Of a DNA stretch of 64,000 bases, positions 34,259-44,113 are shown in pieces; position 1 is the stretch's first letter, and each line of letters starts with the position of its first letter. The position numbers and the translations under genes were made by a program. The stretch spans positions 148,844 to 212,843 of the forward strand of contig CAJUCN010000005.1 of assembly GCA_910585005.1 (NCBI GenBank), written 5' to 3'. A model generated the notes under the pieces. That model ran no database searches and had not been told where the DNA came from. It saw only the letters and a program-made list of their open reading frames with translations. Origin of the DNA: an uncultured Lachnospiraceae bacterium (GTDB lineage: Bacteria; Bacillota; Clostridia; Lachnospirales; Lachnospiraceae).

Positions 34259-35467
34259 ATGTTTGCTAATTTTTTTTATATCTGTAAAGCAAAGGGGCTG
34301 AATATTACCTTAAGCGAATGGCTTACCTTGCAGGATGCCCTTGATAAAGGGCTGTGTGAAAGCAGTTTGACACAGTTCTATTATCTGGCAAGGATGACGC
34401 TGGTTAAAAGCGAGACGGATTTTGATAAGTTTGATATGGCCTTTGAGGAGGCTTTTAAGGGAATCACATCAGAAAATGAGATTTCCAAGAATATGATGAA
34501 GTGGCTGGATAAGTCCGATTTGATTGACTTAGTGGACGAAGAAGACCGTTTTCGCATGAATGAACAGGACGGATTATTTCATGACCTGGATAAAGACGAA
34601 GTGGAAGCTAAATTTAAGGAACGGTTAAGGGATCAGGACAGTGAGCATAACGGAGGAAGTTTTTGGATCGGTTCTATGGGGAAAACTTCTTTTGGGAACA
34701 TGGGCGGAAATATGGGCGGAATCCGGGTAGGAGGGCAGACTGGTTATCAAAGCGCTTTCCAGGTAATTGGCGCACGGAAATACAGGGATTTCCGTGATGA
34801 CCGGATGCTGGATAACAGGCAGTTCCAGCTTGCTTTCCGAAAGCTGCGCCAATTTTCTACCCGGTTGGATATCCCAAAGACGGAACTGGATATCGACGAA
34901 ACCATCGACAAGACCTGCAGCAATGGAGGCTGTCTCCAGATTGTGATGGGAAAGCCGAGAAAAAATGCAGTAAAGCTGCTGCTTTTAATGGATTCGGGAG
35001 GAACGATGATCCCTTTCAGTACGCTGCTCAATGAATTGTTCCAGGCAGTGCATAAATCCAATCATTACAAAGATGTAAAAACCTATTATTTTCATAACTG
35101 TATCTATTCTAAGCTGTATAAGACACCGGAGTGTGAAAATGGCGAGTGGATCGATACGGAGTGGATGTTCCGCAATCTGGACAGCGATTATAAAGTAATC
35201 GTGGTAGGGGATGCGGCAATGGCTCCGGAAGAATTGTATTCTACCACAGGGAACTACCGGGGACCGAACGGAGGGCTTTCCGGATGGGACTGGCTGCTTC
35301 TTTTAAAGCGGCATTACAAAAAAATCGTATGGCTGAATCCCAAAATGGCTATTGGCCATGCGCCGTGGAGAGAGGCGGAAACAGCCATCAAGACAATTTT
35401 TCCTATGTATACGCTGACAGTGGATGGCTTAAATCAGGCCATGGTGAAACTGATGTTGAATAAATAA
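34259..35467 (+). CDS. VWA domain (CoxE-like) protein, partner of the MoxR ATPase
   Basis: 402 residues. The N-terminal half is helical and charged. A glycine-rich stretch (MGGNMGGIRVGGQTG) lies near residue 150. The C-terminal VWA-like domain begins at KLLLLMDSGGTM. Asp245 starts the metal site, but the usual D-x-S-x-S reads D-S-G-G-T, so metal binding may be altered. Gene order and close spacing show it works with the upstream MoxR ATPase. The assembly target is unknown. Confidence 0.85.
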   Translation: MFANFFYICKAKGLNITLSEWLTLQDALDKGLCESSLTQFYYLARMTLVKSETDFDKFDMAFEEAFKGITSENEISKNMMKWLDKSDLIDLVDEEDRFRMNEQDGLFHDLDKDEVEAKFKERLRDQDSEHNGGSFWIGSMGKTSFGNMGGNMGGIRVGGQTGYQSAFQVIGARKYRDFRDDRMLDNRQFQLAFRKLRQFSTRLDIPKTELDIDETIDKTCSNGGCLQIVMGKPRKNAVKLLLLMDSGGTMIPFSTLLNELFQAVHKSNHYKDVKTYYFHNCIYSKLYKTPECENGEWIDTEWMFRNLDSDYKVIVVGDAAMAPEELYSTTGNYRGPNGGLSGWDWLLLLKRHYKKIVWLNPKMAIGHAPWREAETAIKTIFPMYTLTVDGLNQAMVKLMLNK

Positions 35468-35475
35468 GAAAATAA

Positions 35476-35505
35476 TTGTTGAACTTTAGGAGAAATTGTT
35501 ATAGA
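35476..35505 (+). promoter_or_regulatory. Candidate promoter for the nucleoside transporter operon
   Basis: TTGTTG (35476-35481), 18 bases, TATAGA (35500-35505), located after the VWA gene and 62 bases before the binding-protein start. Confidence 0.4.
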
Positions 35506-35566
35506 GTAGAAGCGTAATTATTTTTGGTGCAGGAACTTGCGCCAGGCAAATGACAGGAGGAGAATT

Positions 35567-36799
35567 ATGAAAAAATTTCTAAGTCTTTTGGCAGTATCTG
35601 CCATGGTAGTTTCTTTATGTGCTTGTGGAAATTCCGGCACACCGGCGGCGGATAACGCGGAGCCGGCAGCGGATACCCAGGATCAGACGGCAGATACCCA
35701 GCAGGAAACGGAAGATCAGACGGCGGACGCTCAGCAAGAGGAATCCCAGACAGGGACAGGAGTTATGCCGGCGATTGCAAAAGAAGACATCAAAGTAGGC
35801 GTGATCCATATCACAGATCCGGCTGAGGGAAGCGGATATACTTACACACATGACCTTGGCATTCAGGGGATGCAGAAGAATATCGGATTGGATGATTCCC
35901 AGATTGTGCGTAAGAACAATGTAAATGATACAGACGCTACGGCAATTGAAAATGCGATCCGTGAGTGTATCGAAGATGGCTGTAATGTTATCTTTGCAAC
36001 AAGCTGGGGATTTATGGATACTTGTGAAGCGTTGGCGGAAGAGTTTCCTCAGGTAATTTTTTCCCATGGGACAGGCTATAAATCAAACGGCGTGAACTTT
36101 AACAATTATTTTGGAAGAATCTATCAGGCAAGGTATCTTGCGGGGATTGCGGCAGGTCTTAAGACAGAGAGCAATAAACTGGGTTATGTTGCTGCAATGG
36201 GACAGGATAATTCAGAGGTTACCGGCGGAATTAATGCATTTGCTATGGGGGCTTATTCTGTAAATCCTGATTGTGAAGTATATGTAAAAGTGACAAATAG
36301 CTGGTTTGACCCTGAAGGGGAAACACAAGCTGCCCAGGCGCTTGTTGACCTGGGGTGTGATGTGATCGCTCAGCACTGTGATACGCCTAACCCACAGACC
36401 GTAGCAGAGCAAAACGGCGTATGGGGTGTGGGATACAATTCCGATATGTCCAAGGATGCTCCTAAGGCAGTGCTTACATCAGTTATGTGGGATTGGTCCG
36501 TATACTATACGACGGCTGTCCAGTCTGTGATTGATGGAACATGGTCCGGAGAAAATTATTTTGGCGGTATGAATGAAGGTCTTGTAACGATTGCCCCTCT
36601 TTCCGATCTTTGTGCAGACGGAACGAAAGAGGCTGTGGAAGCAGCAAAAGAACAGATCACCAAAAACGGATTTAACGTATTCGATGGCGTGATTGAGACC
36701 AATGATGGAAGTACGGTAGGCACAGAAGGTTCGACATTAAGCGATGGCGATATTACCGGAAATATGAATTGGTATTTTAAGAATGTAGTAGTAAAATAA
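35567..36799 (+). CDS. BMP-family nucleoside-binding lipoprotein
   Basis: 410 residues from the ATG at 35567 (AGGAGGAG ribosome site; an upstream in-frame start lacks one). The lipoprotein signal has lipobox LCAC with Cys20. An acidic linker rich in D, Q, T and A (about residues 23-62) tethers the PnrA/Med-like domain that starts near residue 74 (IKVGVIHITDPAEGSGYTYTHD). BMP proteins bind purine nucleosides and deliver them to ABC permeases, encoded next. A GC-rich hairpin after the gene may make it more abundant than the transporter. Confidence 0.93.
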   Translation: MKKFLSLLAVSAMVVSLCACGNSGTPAADNAEPAADTQDQTADTQQETEDQTADAQQEESQTGTGVMPAIAKEDIKVGVIHITDPAEGSGYTYTHDLGIQGMQKNIGLDDSQIVRKNNVNDTDATAIENAIRECIEDGCNVIFATSWGFMDTCEALAEEFPQVIFSHGTGYKSNGVNFNNYFGRIYQARYLAGIAAGLKTESNKLGYVAAMGQDNSEVTGGINAFAMGAYSVNPDCEVYVKVTNSWFDPEGETQAAQALVDLGCDVIAQHCDTPNPQTVAEQNGVWGVGYNSDMSKDAPKAVLTSVMWDWSVYYTTAVQSVIDGTWSGENYFGGMNEGLVTIAPLSDLCADGTKEAVEAAKEQITKNGFNVFDGVIETNDGSTVGTEGSTLSDGDITGNMNWYFKNVVVK

Positions 36800-36814
36800 T
36801 AGAGAAAGTTTCAT

Positions 36815-36839
36815 AGGGCGGCCAGTTGATGACCGCCCT
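36815..36839 (+). terminator. Leaky hairpin between binding protein and ABC ATPase genes
   Basis: The perfect 7-bp GC-rich arms AGGGCGG and CCGCCCT enclose an 11-base loop and are followed by TTACTTAT rather than a solid T run. Probably a partial terminator or 3'-end stabiliser that boosts the binding-protein mRNA. Confidence 0.5.
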
Positions 36840-36875
36840 TACTTATATGACAAAGAATTTCCTAGGAGTTGAATG

Positions 36876-38423
36876 ATGGCAGAACAGGGCAGGGAGAAGT
36901 ATGCAATTGAGTGCAGGAAGATCACAAAGGCATTTGGGCAGGTAGTTGCAAACGATGGGATCGACCTTAATGTGAAGTATGGCGAGATATTGGCATTACT
37001 GGGTGAGAATGGTTCAGGAAAGACTACGCTGATGAATATGCTTTCCGGTATTTACCATCCGGACAGTGGACAGATTTTTATCGGAGGGGAGGAAGTGAAG
37101 ATCAATTCTCCCGTAGATGCCATGAATCTTGGTATTGGGATGATCCACCAGCATTTTAAATTGGTGGAAGCTTTTCGTGCAATGGATAATATTATGCTTG
37201 GAACCAGGGGACGAAAGGAAAAGAGTAAGGCTGCAAGTGAAAAGATCCGGAAAATTGGAGAAGCCTATGGCCTGGAAATTGAACCGGAAAAATACGTCAA
37301 TGAAATGAGTGTGTCAGAAAAACAGACTGTAGAAATTTTAAAGGTATTATATCGAGGCGCTGAAATATTGATTTTGGATGAACCTACTGCAGTGCTTACC
37401 CCTCAGGAAACGGACAGGCTGTTTTCCATCTTAAGAAAGATGAAGGAAAAAGGATGTGCGATCATCATCATTACACATAAGCTTCAGGAGGTGCTTTCCA
37501 TCAGTGACCGTGTGACAATCCTGCGGAAGGGAAAGAGCATTGAAACAGTGGATACGGCGGCATGCGATGCCCGGAAACTGACAGAACTTATGGTGGGAAG
37601 GCCGGTGAGCCTTAAGATCCAGCGGCCGAAAGTTGCAGACCCGGAAACGATTTTTAAAGTTGTGGATCTTACGGTCCAAAAGCCGGACGGCAGCAAAGCG
37701 ATTGATGATATTTCCTTTGAGATTAAAAAAGGTGAGATCCTGGGAGTTGCAGGAGTTGCAGGAAGCGGACAAAAAGAACTGTGTGAAGCGATCGCCGGTC
37801 TGCTCCATGCACAGAAGGGGGCGATCTTATTCCATAAGGAGAATCTTTTAGGAAAAACGCCTTCAGAGATCATCGAAAAGGGTGTAAGCATGAGCTTTGT
37901 TCCCGAAGACCGTTTGGGCATGGGACTTGTTGCATCTATGGGGATGACGGATAATATGCTTCTTAAAGGCTATCAAAAGGGAAAAGGCCCCTTTATCAAA
38001 AGACGGCCTGCAAGGGAATTGGCGGAAAACCTTATCCGTAAGCTGGAGATCGTTACGCCGGGAACGGAAACACCAGTAAGGCTGCTTAGTGGTGGTAATG
38101 TGCAGAAAGTCCTTTTGGGAAGAGAAATCGAATCCTCTCCTTCTGTTTTGATCACGGCTTACCCGGTCAGGGGGCTTGATATTAATTCTTCCTATACGGT
38201 TTATGATCTTTTGAATGAACAAAAGAAAAAAAATGTTGCAGTCATGTATATAGGAGAAGATTTAGATGTCCTTCTGGAATTGTCAGATCGTATTATGGTG
38301 CTGTGTCATGGAAAGATTACAGGAATCGTAGACGCTGACAAGACAACGAAGGAAGAGATCGGCATGATGATGACCGGGGAAATGAAGCCGGCTGAGTCAG
38401 GAAAGGAGGCACTGGATGAATAA
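36876..38423 (+). CDS. Nucleoside ABC transporter, double ATPase subunit (NupO-like)
   Basis: 515 residues from the second of two adjacent ATGs (36873 or 36876; AGGAG lies 7 bases before the latter). Two ABC domains are fused. The first has Walker A GENGSGKTT, a degenerate signature (MSVSEKQ) and Walker B ILILDEPT. The second has GVAGSGQKEL in place of a Walker A, a good signature LLSGGNVQK and ITAYPVRGLD at Walker B. This asymmetry is typical of the sugar/nucleoside RbsA-like class. It powers import with the following two permeases. Confidence 0.95.
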   Translation: MAEQGREKYAIECRKITKAFGQVVANDGIDLNVKYGEILALLGENGSGKTTLMNMLSGIYHPDSGQIFIGGEEVKINSPVDAMNLGIGMIHQHFKLVEAFRAMDNIMLGTRGRKEKSKAASEKIRKIGEAYGLEIEPEKYVNEMSVSEKQTVEILKVLYRGAEILILDEPTAVLTPQETDRLFSILRKMKEKGCAIIIITHKLQEVLSISDRVTILRKGKSIETVDTAACDARKLTELMVGRPVSLKIQRPKVADPETIFKVVDLTVQKPDGSKAIDDISFEIKKGEILGVAGVAGSGQKELCEAIAGLLHAQKGAILFHKENLLGKTPSEIIEKGVSMSFVPEDRLGMGLVASMGMTDNMLLKGYQKGKGPFIKRRPARELAENLIRKLEIVTPGTETPVRLLSGGNVQKVLLGREIESSPSVLITAYPVRGLDINSSYTVYDLLNEQKKKNVAVMYIGEDLDVLLELSDRIMVLCHGKITGIVDADKTTKEEIGMMMTGEMKPAESGKEALDE

Positions 38424-39537
38424 CCCTGCAGAAAATCCACAAAAAGAACCGCTTCTTCGGATTGCAAAACGTGCGGAACTGCCAGCAGGAAAGATCGTGA
38501 TCCTGCGTCTTTTAGCCGTAGTGCTTTCCCTGGTTGCAGGAGGTATTTTTATTGCCTGCATGGGGCAAAATCCCCTGACGATTTATGGAACGATCCTTTC
38601 CGGCGCGTGCAGGAGCGCTATGGCTTTTCAAGGTACGGTCAAGCTGATGATACCGCTGCTCATCACTTCCCTTGGCGTAACCCTCGCTTTTAAGATGAAA
38701 TTTTGGAATATCGGTGCGGAAGGCCAAATCATCTTTGGGGCTACCTGTGCAACTTTTTTTGCCTTATTTTGTTCAGGAATGAATCATGTCCTGCTGATTA
38801 TCGTGATGTTTTTGGCAGGATTTATAGGCGGAGGATTGTGGGGGCTGATTCCAGCAGTATTTAAAGTCAGGTATAATACCAACGAGACATTATTTACGCT
38901 GATGCTAAATTATATAGCGCTCCATATCGTTTCTTATTTGAGGGACGGGCCGTGGATGGATCCGGGATCCCAGGGATTTCCTAAGATCGCAAGGTTTGAT
39001 AAAAATGCATCTCTTGATAAATTTTTAGGAATTCAGTTTGGATGGCTTATTGGGCTTTTGCTTGTAGTAATTGTTTTCATTTACCTGAAATATACGAAGC
39101 AGGGATATGAGATCAGTGTGGTGGGGGAAAGTCAGGATACAGCAAGATATGCAGGCATGAATGTGAAAAAGATCATACTGCGTACCATGTTCCTTAGTGG
39201 GGGCATTTGTGGGATGGCCGGAATGATACAGGCTACCGGATCGGATATTACGCTTACTACTTCCGTTGCGGGAGGGGTTGGCTTTACCGCTATTATCATA
39301 GCATGGCTGGGACAGCTCAATCCGTTTGCCATTTTGCTGGTGTCTTTCCTCTTTAGCGTATTGGAAAAGGGGAGCAGCGTAGTGCAGTCAAATTATGGCT
39401 TATCTACAGACTGTGCAGATGTCTTGCAGGGAATTATTTTGTTTTTTATATTAGGCTGTGAATTTTTTGTAAGGTATCGCTTTTTGTTCCGGACAAAAGT
39501 ACATTCCGAAAAGAAGATAAAGGCGGAGGGCGAATAA
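38416..39537 (+). CDS. Nucleoside ABC transporter permease 1 (NupP-like)
   Basis: A 373-residue integral membrane protein with about nine hydrophobic segments. The family segment KMKFWNIGAEGQIIFGA and the cytoplasmic-loop region VGESQDTARYAGMNVKK match the BPD_transp_2/YufP class. It overlaps the ATPase gene by 8 bases and has a strong AGGAGG ribosome site, so translation is coupled. Confidence 0.94.
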   Translation: MNNPAENPQKEPLLRIAKRAELPAGKIVILRLLAVVLSLVAGGIFIACMGQNPLTIYGTILSGACRSAMAFQGTVKLMIPLLITSLGVTLAFKMKFWNIGAEGQIIFGATCATFFALFCSGMNHVLLIIVMFLAGFIGGGLWGLIPAVFKVRYNTNETLFTLMLNYIALHIVSYLRDGPWMDPGSQGFPKIARFDKNASLDKFLGIQFGWLIGLLLVVIVFIYLKYTKQGYEISVVGESQDTARYAGMNVKKIILRTMFLSGGICGMAGMIQATGSDITLTTSVAGGVGFTAIIIAWLGQLNPFAILLVSFLFSVLEKGSSVVQSNYGLSTDCADVLQGIILFFILGCEFFVRYRFLFRTKVHSEKKIKAEGE

Positions 39538-40494
39538 ATGGATATGGTAATTAAATTCCTGGTTGCGGCAGTGGGGGCCGGTACACCGCTCTTATTTGGG
39601 ACTGTGGGAGAAATCCTCACTGAAAAAACAGGGCATCTAAACTTAGGGGTGGAAGGAATGATGTCGATCGGTGCCTGCATTGGATTTATGGTGGGATATT
39701 ATACGGATAATTTTGTGTTTGCTCTTTTTTTTGCAGCATTATCCGGAGCGCTGAGTGCATTGATCTATGCGTTTCTCACAGTGACGCTGATGGCAAATCA
39801 GAATGTGACAGGTCTTACTTTGACGATTTTTGGAATTGGTTTTGCAAATTTTATAGGTATTTTTGTGCTTAATAAAAGCCCGGAAGGAACTTTGAAACTT
39901 CCGGAAAAGATTACGGCTGCTATGAGAGGGATCCACATTCCGGGATTAAGCGATCTTCCGATTGTGGGGGAACTGTTGTTTTCTTATAGTCCTTTTGTCT
40001 ATATAGGAATACTGATTGCAGGTTTTTGCGGCTATTACCTAAACCGTACCAAAATGGGCCTTGGACTGAAAGCCGTAGGGGAAAACCCTGGGGCGGCAGA
40101 TGCGGCAGGAATTAAAGTGACGGCTGTAAAATACAGAAATATTATTTTGGGAGGTGCGATCTGTGGGATCGGCGGCGTTTATTGTTCTATGATCATTAAC
40201 GGCGGCGTTTGGATCAGCGATAACGTAGGGGGACTTGGATGGATTGCCGTTGCCCTCGTAATTTTTGCCAACTGGCAGCCATCAGCGGCAATTTTAGGGT
40301 CTTTTGTATTTGGGGCGCTGCGTGTCCTGAAATATTATATTCCCCAGAGTATTTTTCCGTTCCCGATCGCGTTTTATGATATGCTGCCGTTTCTTATGAC
40401 GGCGCTGGTACTGGTGATCAGTTCCATGCGGAAGTCCAGCAGGATTAATCTGCCGGCAGCGCTTGGATTAAATTATTTTAGAGAAGAGAGGTAG
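39538..40494 (+). CDS. Nucleoside ABC transporter permease 2 (NupQ-like)
   Basis: A 318-residue integral membrane protein starting directly after the stop of permease 1. GTVGEILTEKTGHLNLGVEGMM is the conserved permease segment, and VGENPGAADAAGIKVTAVKYRN the coupling-loop region. With permease 1 it forms the heterodimeric channel. tyrS begins 6 bases after its stop, an unusual operon neighbour. Confidence 0.94.
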   Translation: MDMVIKFLVAAVGAGTPLLFGTVGEILTEKTGHLNLGVEGMMSIGACIGFMVGYYTDNFVFALFFAALSGALSALIYAFLTVTLMANQNVTGLTLTIFGIGFANFIGIFVLNKSPEGTLKLPEKITAAMRGIHIPGLSDLPIVGELLFSYSPFVYIGILIAGFCGYYLNRTKMGLGLKAVGENPGAADAAGIKVTAVKYRNIILGGAICGIGGVYCSMIINGGVWISDNVGGLGWIAVALVIFANWQPSAAILGSFVFGALRVLKYYIPQSIFPFPIAFYDMLPFLMTALVLVISSMRKSSRINLPAALGLNYFREER

Positions 40495-40500
40495 TTGGAC

Positions 40501-41724
40501 ATGACGATTTTTGACGAATTAAAAGCCAGGGGATTGCTGGCGCAGCTTACAGATGAAGAGGAAATTAAAGAACTGATCAATCATGGAAAGGCCACTTTTT
40601 ATATCGGTTTTGATCCCACTGCCGATTCCCTGCATGTCGGACATTTTATGGCATTGTGCCTGATGAAGCGTCTGCAGATGGCAGGAAATAAGCCCATTGC
40701 GTTGATTGGCGGAGGAACCGGTATGATCGGGGATCCTTCAGGACGGACAGATATGCGAAGCATGATGACGAAAGAGACTATTGATCACAATTGTGAATGC
40801 TTTAAAAAGCAGATGAGCCGTTTCATTGACTTTTCTGAGGGGAAAGCGCTGATGGTAAATAATGCGGAATGGCTGCTTGACTTAAATTATATTGAATTCC
40901 TGCGGGAAGTGGGACCACATTTTTCTGTAAATAACATGCTTCGTGCAGAGTGTTATAAACAGAGGATGGAAAAGGGGTTGAGTTTCCTTGAATTCAATTA
41001 TATGCTGATGCAGAGTTATGATTTTTATGAATTATTCCAGCGTTATGACTGCAATATGCAGTTTGGCGGAGACGACCAATGGAGTAATATGTTAGGCGGT
41101 ACGGAACTGATTAGAAGAAAGCTTGGAAAAGATGCTTATGCGATGACCATCACACTGCTTCTTAATTCGGAAGGGAAGAAGATGGGGAAGACACAAAAGG
41201 GGGCAGTATGGCTTGATCCGAATAAGACGACGCCTTTTGAGTTTTATCAGTACTGGAGAAATGTTTCCGATGTAGACGTGTTAAAGTGTCTTCGCATGCT
41301 TACTTTTCTGCCTCTTGAGCAGATCGACGAGATGGATAAGTGGGAAGGCAGCCAGCTTAACCAGGCAAAAGAGATCCTTGCATTTGAACTGACGAAACTT
41401 GTTCATGGGGAAGAAGAGGCTAGCAGATCCAGGGAAAGCGCCAGGGCGTTGTTTAGCGCTGGTGTTGCGGCAGATATGCCAACAACAGAACTTTGTGAGG
41501 AAGATTTCACAGAGGGGACAATTGATATGATCTCAGTCCTTTGCAAGGCAGGACTGGTGCAGAGCCGCTCAGAGGGACGCAGAGCCATTGAACAGGGCGG
41601 TGTGACCCTTGGAAATGATAAGGTGACAGATGTAAAAGCTGCTTATGGGGCAGATATATTTGCAGGGGAAGGTATTGTAGTTAAGAGAGGGAAAAAGAAT
41701 TTCCGAAAGGTGATATTAAAATAA
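40501..41724 (+). CDS. tyrS: Tyrosyl-tRNA synthetase
   Basis: 407 residues from the ATG at 40501; a TTG two codons earlier is too near the GAGAGG site. Class I motifs are HVGH (45-48, HIGH box) and KMGKT (227-231, KMSKS box). The C-terminal S4 RNA-binding domain is LCKAGLVQSRSEGRRAIEQGGVTLG. No T-box leader is possible here because it lies 6 bases after the permease gene, so its expression may depend on transporter transcription or an internal promoter. Confidence 0.97.
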   Translation: MTIFDELKARGLLAQLTDEEEIKELINHGKATFYIGFDPTADSLHVGHFMALCLMKRLQMAGNKPIALIGGGTGMIGDPSGRTDMRSMMTKETIDHNCECFKKQMSRFIDFSEGKALMVNNAEWLLDLNYIEFLREVGPHFSVNNMLRAECYKQRMEKGLSFLEFNYMLMQSYDFYELFQRYDCNMQFGGDDQWSNMLGGTELIRRKLGKDAYAMTITLLLNSEGKKMGKTQKGAVWLDPNKTTPFEFYQYWRNVSDVDVLKCLRMLTFLPLEQIDEMDKWEGSQLNQAKEILAFELTKLVHGEEEASRSRESARALFSAGVAADMPTTELCEEDFTEGTIDMISVLCKAGLVQSRSEGRRAIEQGGVTLGNDKVTDVKAAYGADIFAGEGIVVKRGKKNFRKVILK

Positions 41725-41749
41725 TTGGGAATAACTGGAGGGGACTGAT

Positions 41750-44113
41750 ATGAAAGAAACTGCTTACTGCTATAGAAATCTGCCTGTTCCGGGCGGGGGA
41801 TATGTCACGGGGTTTTTGTTTCATCCCCAAAAAGAGAATCTTCTTTATGCCAGGACGGATATTGGTGGCACATATAAGTTTGACTATAATAGTCAAACTT
41901 GGAAATCATTGACCGAACAGGTTAATATGGAGGATTGCAGTGAAACCTTTCCTATTGCAGTGGCAGTAGACCCGGATAGGCCGGAAATGTTATATATAGC
42001 CAGTGGAACCAACAACAGCAGGGATGAAGAAGGGAAGCCTTGGGGAAAATTATCTGTTTCTTCTGACTATGGGCAAAGTTTTTCCCATAAAAAAATTCCC
42101 TTTTATGTACATGGGAATATGAATGGCAGAGGAACCGGGCTGCGTCTTGTAAAGGATCCCTGTAAGGGTGATTCTCTTTATTTTGCAAGCCAAAAGGATG
42201 GCCTGTTTCGCACTTCGGATTTAGGAAACACTTGGGAACACCTGGAAACAGGAGGGGAACGTTACATGACTTTTGTCTGGTGTTCCCCGGATGGAAAGAC
42301 TGTGATAGCAGGAAGCGCTGGTGTTATAACAGGGACAGAGGAAAAACGGGGTCATAGCCTGTACGTTTCTTATGACCGCGGAGAACATTTTGAACAGATG
42401 CCTATGCCTGCAACGGAACAGATCCCCGGATCAAAATGGAGCGGTTATGTGGCGCACCGTTATGATTATGACGGGAAATATTTTTATTGCACATTGGTAA
42501 ATACAGGAAAGACTTCTTATGTCATAAATACGGGGTATAGCTGCGATTCCGGTGATGTGACAGGAGGCAGGATTCTGCGCTACTCTTTTGACGGGCAGGG
42601 ACATATTGATGGATTTACGGATATTACGCCGGAATGGGAAGCTGATGAAACGGGGGTGCATTTCTGTCCAAAGGAACAGGTTCGTGATTACGGATTTGGA
42701 GGGATATCAAGCTGTTTATGTATGCCGGGGCTTTTAGCATCCAGTACGATCTGCCGGGAGGAAGGGGACATGGTCTTTATATCCCGGGATTATGGACAAA
42801 GCTGGCAGATCGCGTTATTTGATTTATCCATCGGGAACATGAGTTTCCAAACTCCTTATATGAAACCGGAGTATAATGGAGGGCATTCCTTAATCCATTG
42901 GCTCAGTGATATAAAAATCAATCCTTTTTGCGCTGACGAGGTCTGGTTTAACAGCGGCACAGGTATTTTTAGAGGAATAAATTTTACCCAAGATGACAGG
43001 AGCTTTCAAGACTGCTGTATGGGGGTAGAAGAGACGGTGCATTTGAATGTATATGGAACGGTAGCTGGGCCGGTCAAGGTATTGGATATTGTGGGGGATT
43101 TGGGCGGATTTGCTTTTAAGGAACTGGATCGTCCCTGTGAAAATTCCTTTGCGGACAGCCAGGGAAACCGTTATATCACCTGTATCAATGCTGATTTTCC
43201 AGATTGTCACCCGGAAACAGTAGTGGTGACTCCAAGAGGAAATTGGAAAGGGAAGACCAAGGGGGGCCTGATCCTGTCCCATGATTTCGGGCAAAATTTT
43301 GAACGGATCCCTTTGCCCTATGGAATCTCAGACTATCTGGATGAACGGTTTTGCATGATTGAACGCCCGAATGTAAACTCTGGATGGGCAGCAATTTCCA
43401 GCGATGGAGAAGCGATCGTTTATTGTGTGGCGGAAGGCATCGACCTTTTTGCGAAAGGCGTGGTCGTAAGCTGCAATAGTGGAAAAAGCTTTGTCAAATC
43501 CAGAATATATGATAAGAATGGGAAGGATTTGTCAGAATCTTCAGAGCACATAAAAGTTTATTCAGACCGGATGGATCCAGCGTGTTTTTATGGTTTTGGC
43601 GATGGCCTTAAGCTGTTTGTCAGCAGGGATCAGGGGAAAACATTTTATCAGGTAAACGACGCAGTGTTTCCTGAAGAGCTGTGTCTTGGATGGATCGATT
43701 GTGCGAACGAAACGGAAATCCGCGGGGATAGCGGGAAGAGAGGGACATTTTTCGCAGCCTTTGGAAAGTATGGCCTTTATAAGATCTGTTTTCATTTAAA
43801 CCATACAGGAGAGACGCTGCCTATGGTAAAGCGGTTGTCAGCGGATGGAGATAAGGTCTACCGGGTAGGGCTGGGACTGCGTACGTCGGATGGCGATTAC
43901 TTGAAAGACGATAAAGCTCTTTATATCTGTGGTGTGATAGAGGGGATTTATGGATTTTTCCGTTCTTTTGATGAGGGGAAAAGCTGGGAGAAGATCAACA
44001 ATGATCTGCAGCAATTTGGCGACATCAATAGTATAGACGGAGACTGCCGCATTTTTGGCAGATATTATATTGCTACCGGTTCTTTTGGGTTAAAGTACGG
44101 GGATCCAAGATGA
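41750..44113 (+). CDS. GH74-like/BNR-repeat beta-propeller protein without signal peptide
   Basis: 787 residues. The N-terminus, VPGGGYVTGFLFHPQK followed by LLYARTDIGGTYKF, closely resembles the start of GH74 xyloglucanases. Several Asp-box-like segments recur (SSDYGQSF, SYDRGEHF, SRDYGQSW, SHDFGQNF, SCNSGKSF, SRDQGKTF, SFDEGKSW), as expected for two seven-bladed propellers. Asp37 in RTDIGG and Asp387 in HWLSDIKINPF are candidates for the GH74 catalytic pair; this is by recall, not alignment. No signal peptide is visible, so the protein should be cytoplasmic, acting on imported oligosaccharides or on something else. The start has GGAGGGG. Confidence 0.8.
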   Translation: MKETAYCYRNLPVPGGGYVTGFLFHPQKENLLYARTDIGGTYKFDYNSQTWKSLTEQVNMEDCSETFPIAVAVDPDRPEMLYIASGTNNSRDEEGKPWGKLSVSSDYGQSFSHKKIPFYVHGNMNGRGTGLRLVKDPCKGDSLYFASQKDGLFRTSDLGNTWEHLETGGERYMTFVWCSPDGKTVIAGSAGVITGTEEKRGHSLYVSYDRGEHFEQMPMPATEQIPGSKWSGYVAHRYDYDGKYFYCTLVNTGKTSYVINTGYSCDSGDVTGGRILRYSFDGQGHIDGFTDITPEWEADETGVHFCPKEQVRDYGFGGISSCLCMPGLLASSTICREEGDMVFISRDYGQSWQIALFDLSIGNMSFQTPYMKPEYNGGHSLIHWLSDIKINPFCADEVWFNSGTGIFRGINFTQDDRSFQDCCMGVEETVHLNVYGTVAGPVKVLDIVGDLGGFAFKELDRPCENSFADSQGNRYITCINADFPDCHPETVVVTPRGNWKGKTKGGLILSHDFGQNFERIPLPYGISDYLDERFCMIERPNVNSGWAAISSDGEAIVYCVAEGIDLFAKGVVVSCNSGKSFVKSRIYDKNGKDLSESSEHIKVYSDRMDPACFYGFGDGLKLFVSRDQGKTFYQVNDAVFPEELCLGWIDCANETEIRGDSGKRGTFFAAFGKYGLYKICFHLNHTGETLPMVKRLSADGDKVYRVGLGLRTSDGDYLKDDKALYICGVIEGIYGFFRSFDEGKSWEKINNDLQQFGDINSIDGDCRIFGRYYIATGSFGLKYGDPR

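Noticed and set aside
40485..40500. T-box leader for tyrS
   Set aside because: The gene starts 6 bases after the permease stop codon, leaving no room for a T-box, and no T-box core is seen.
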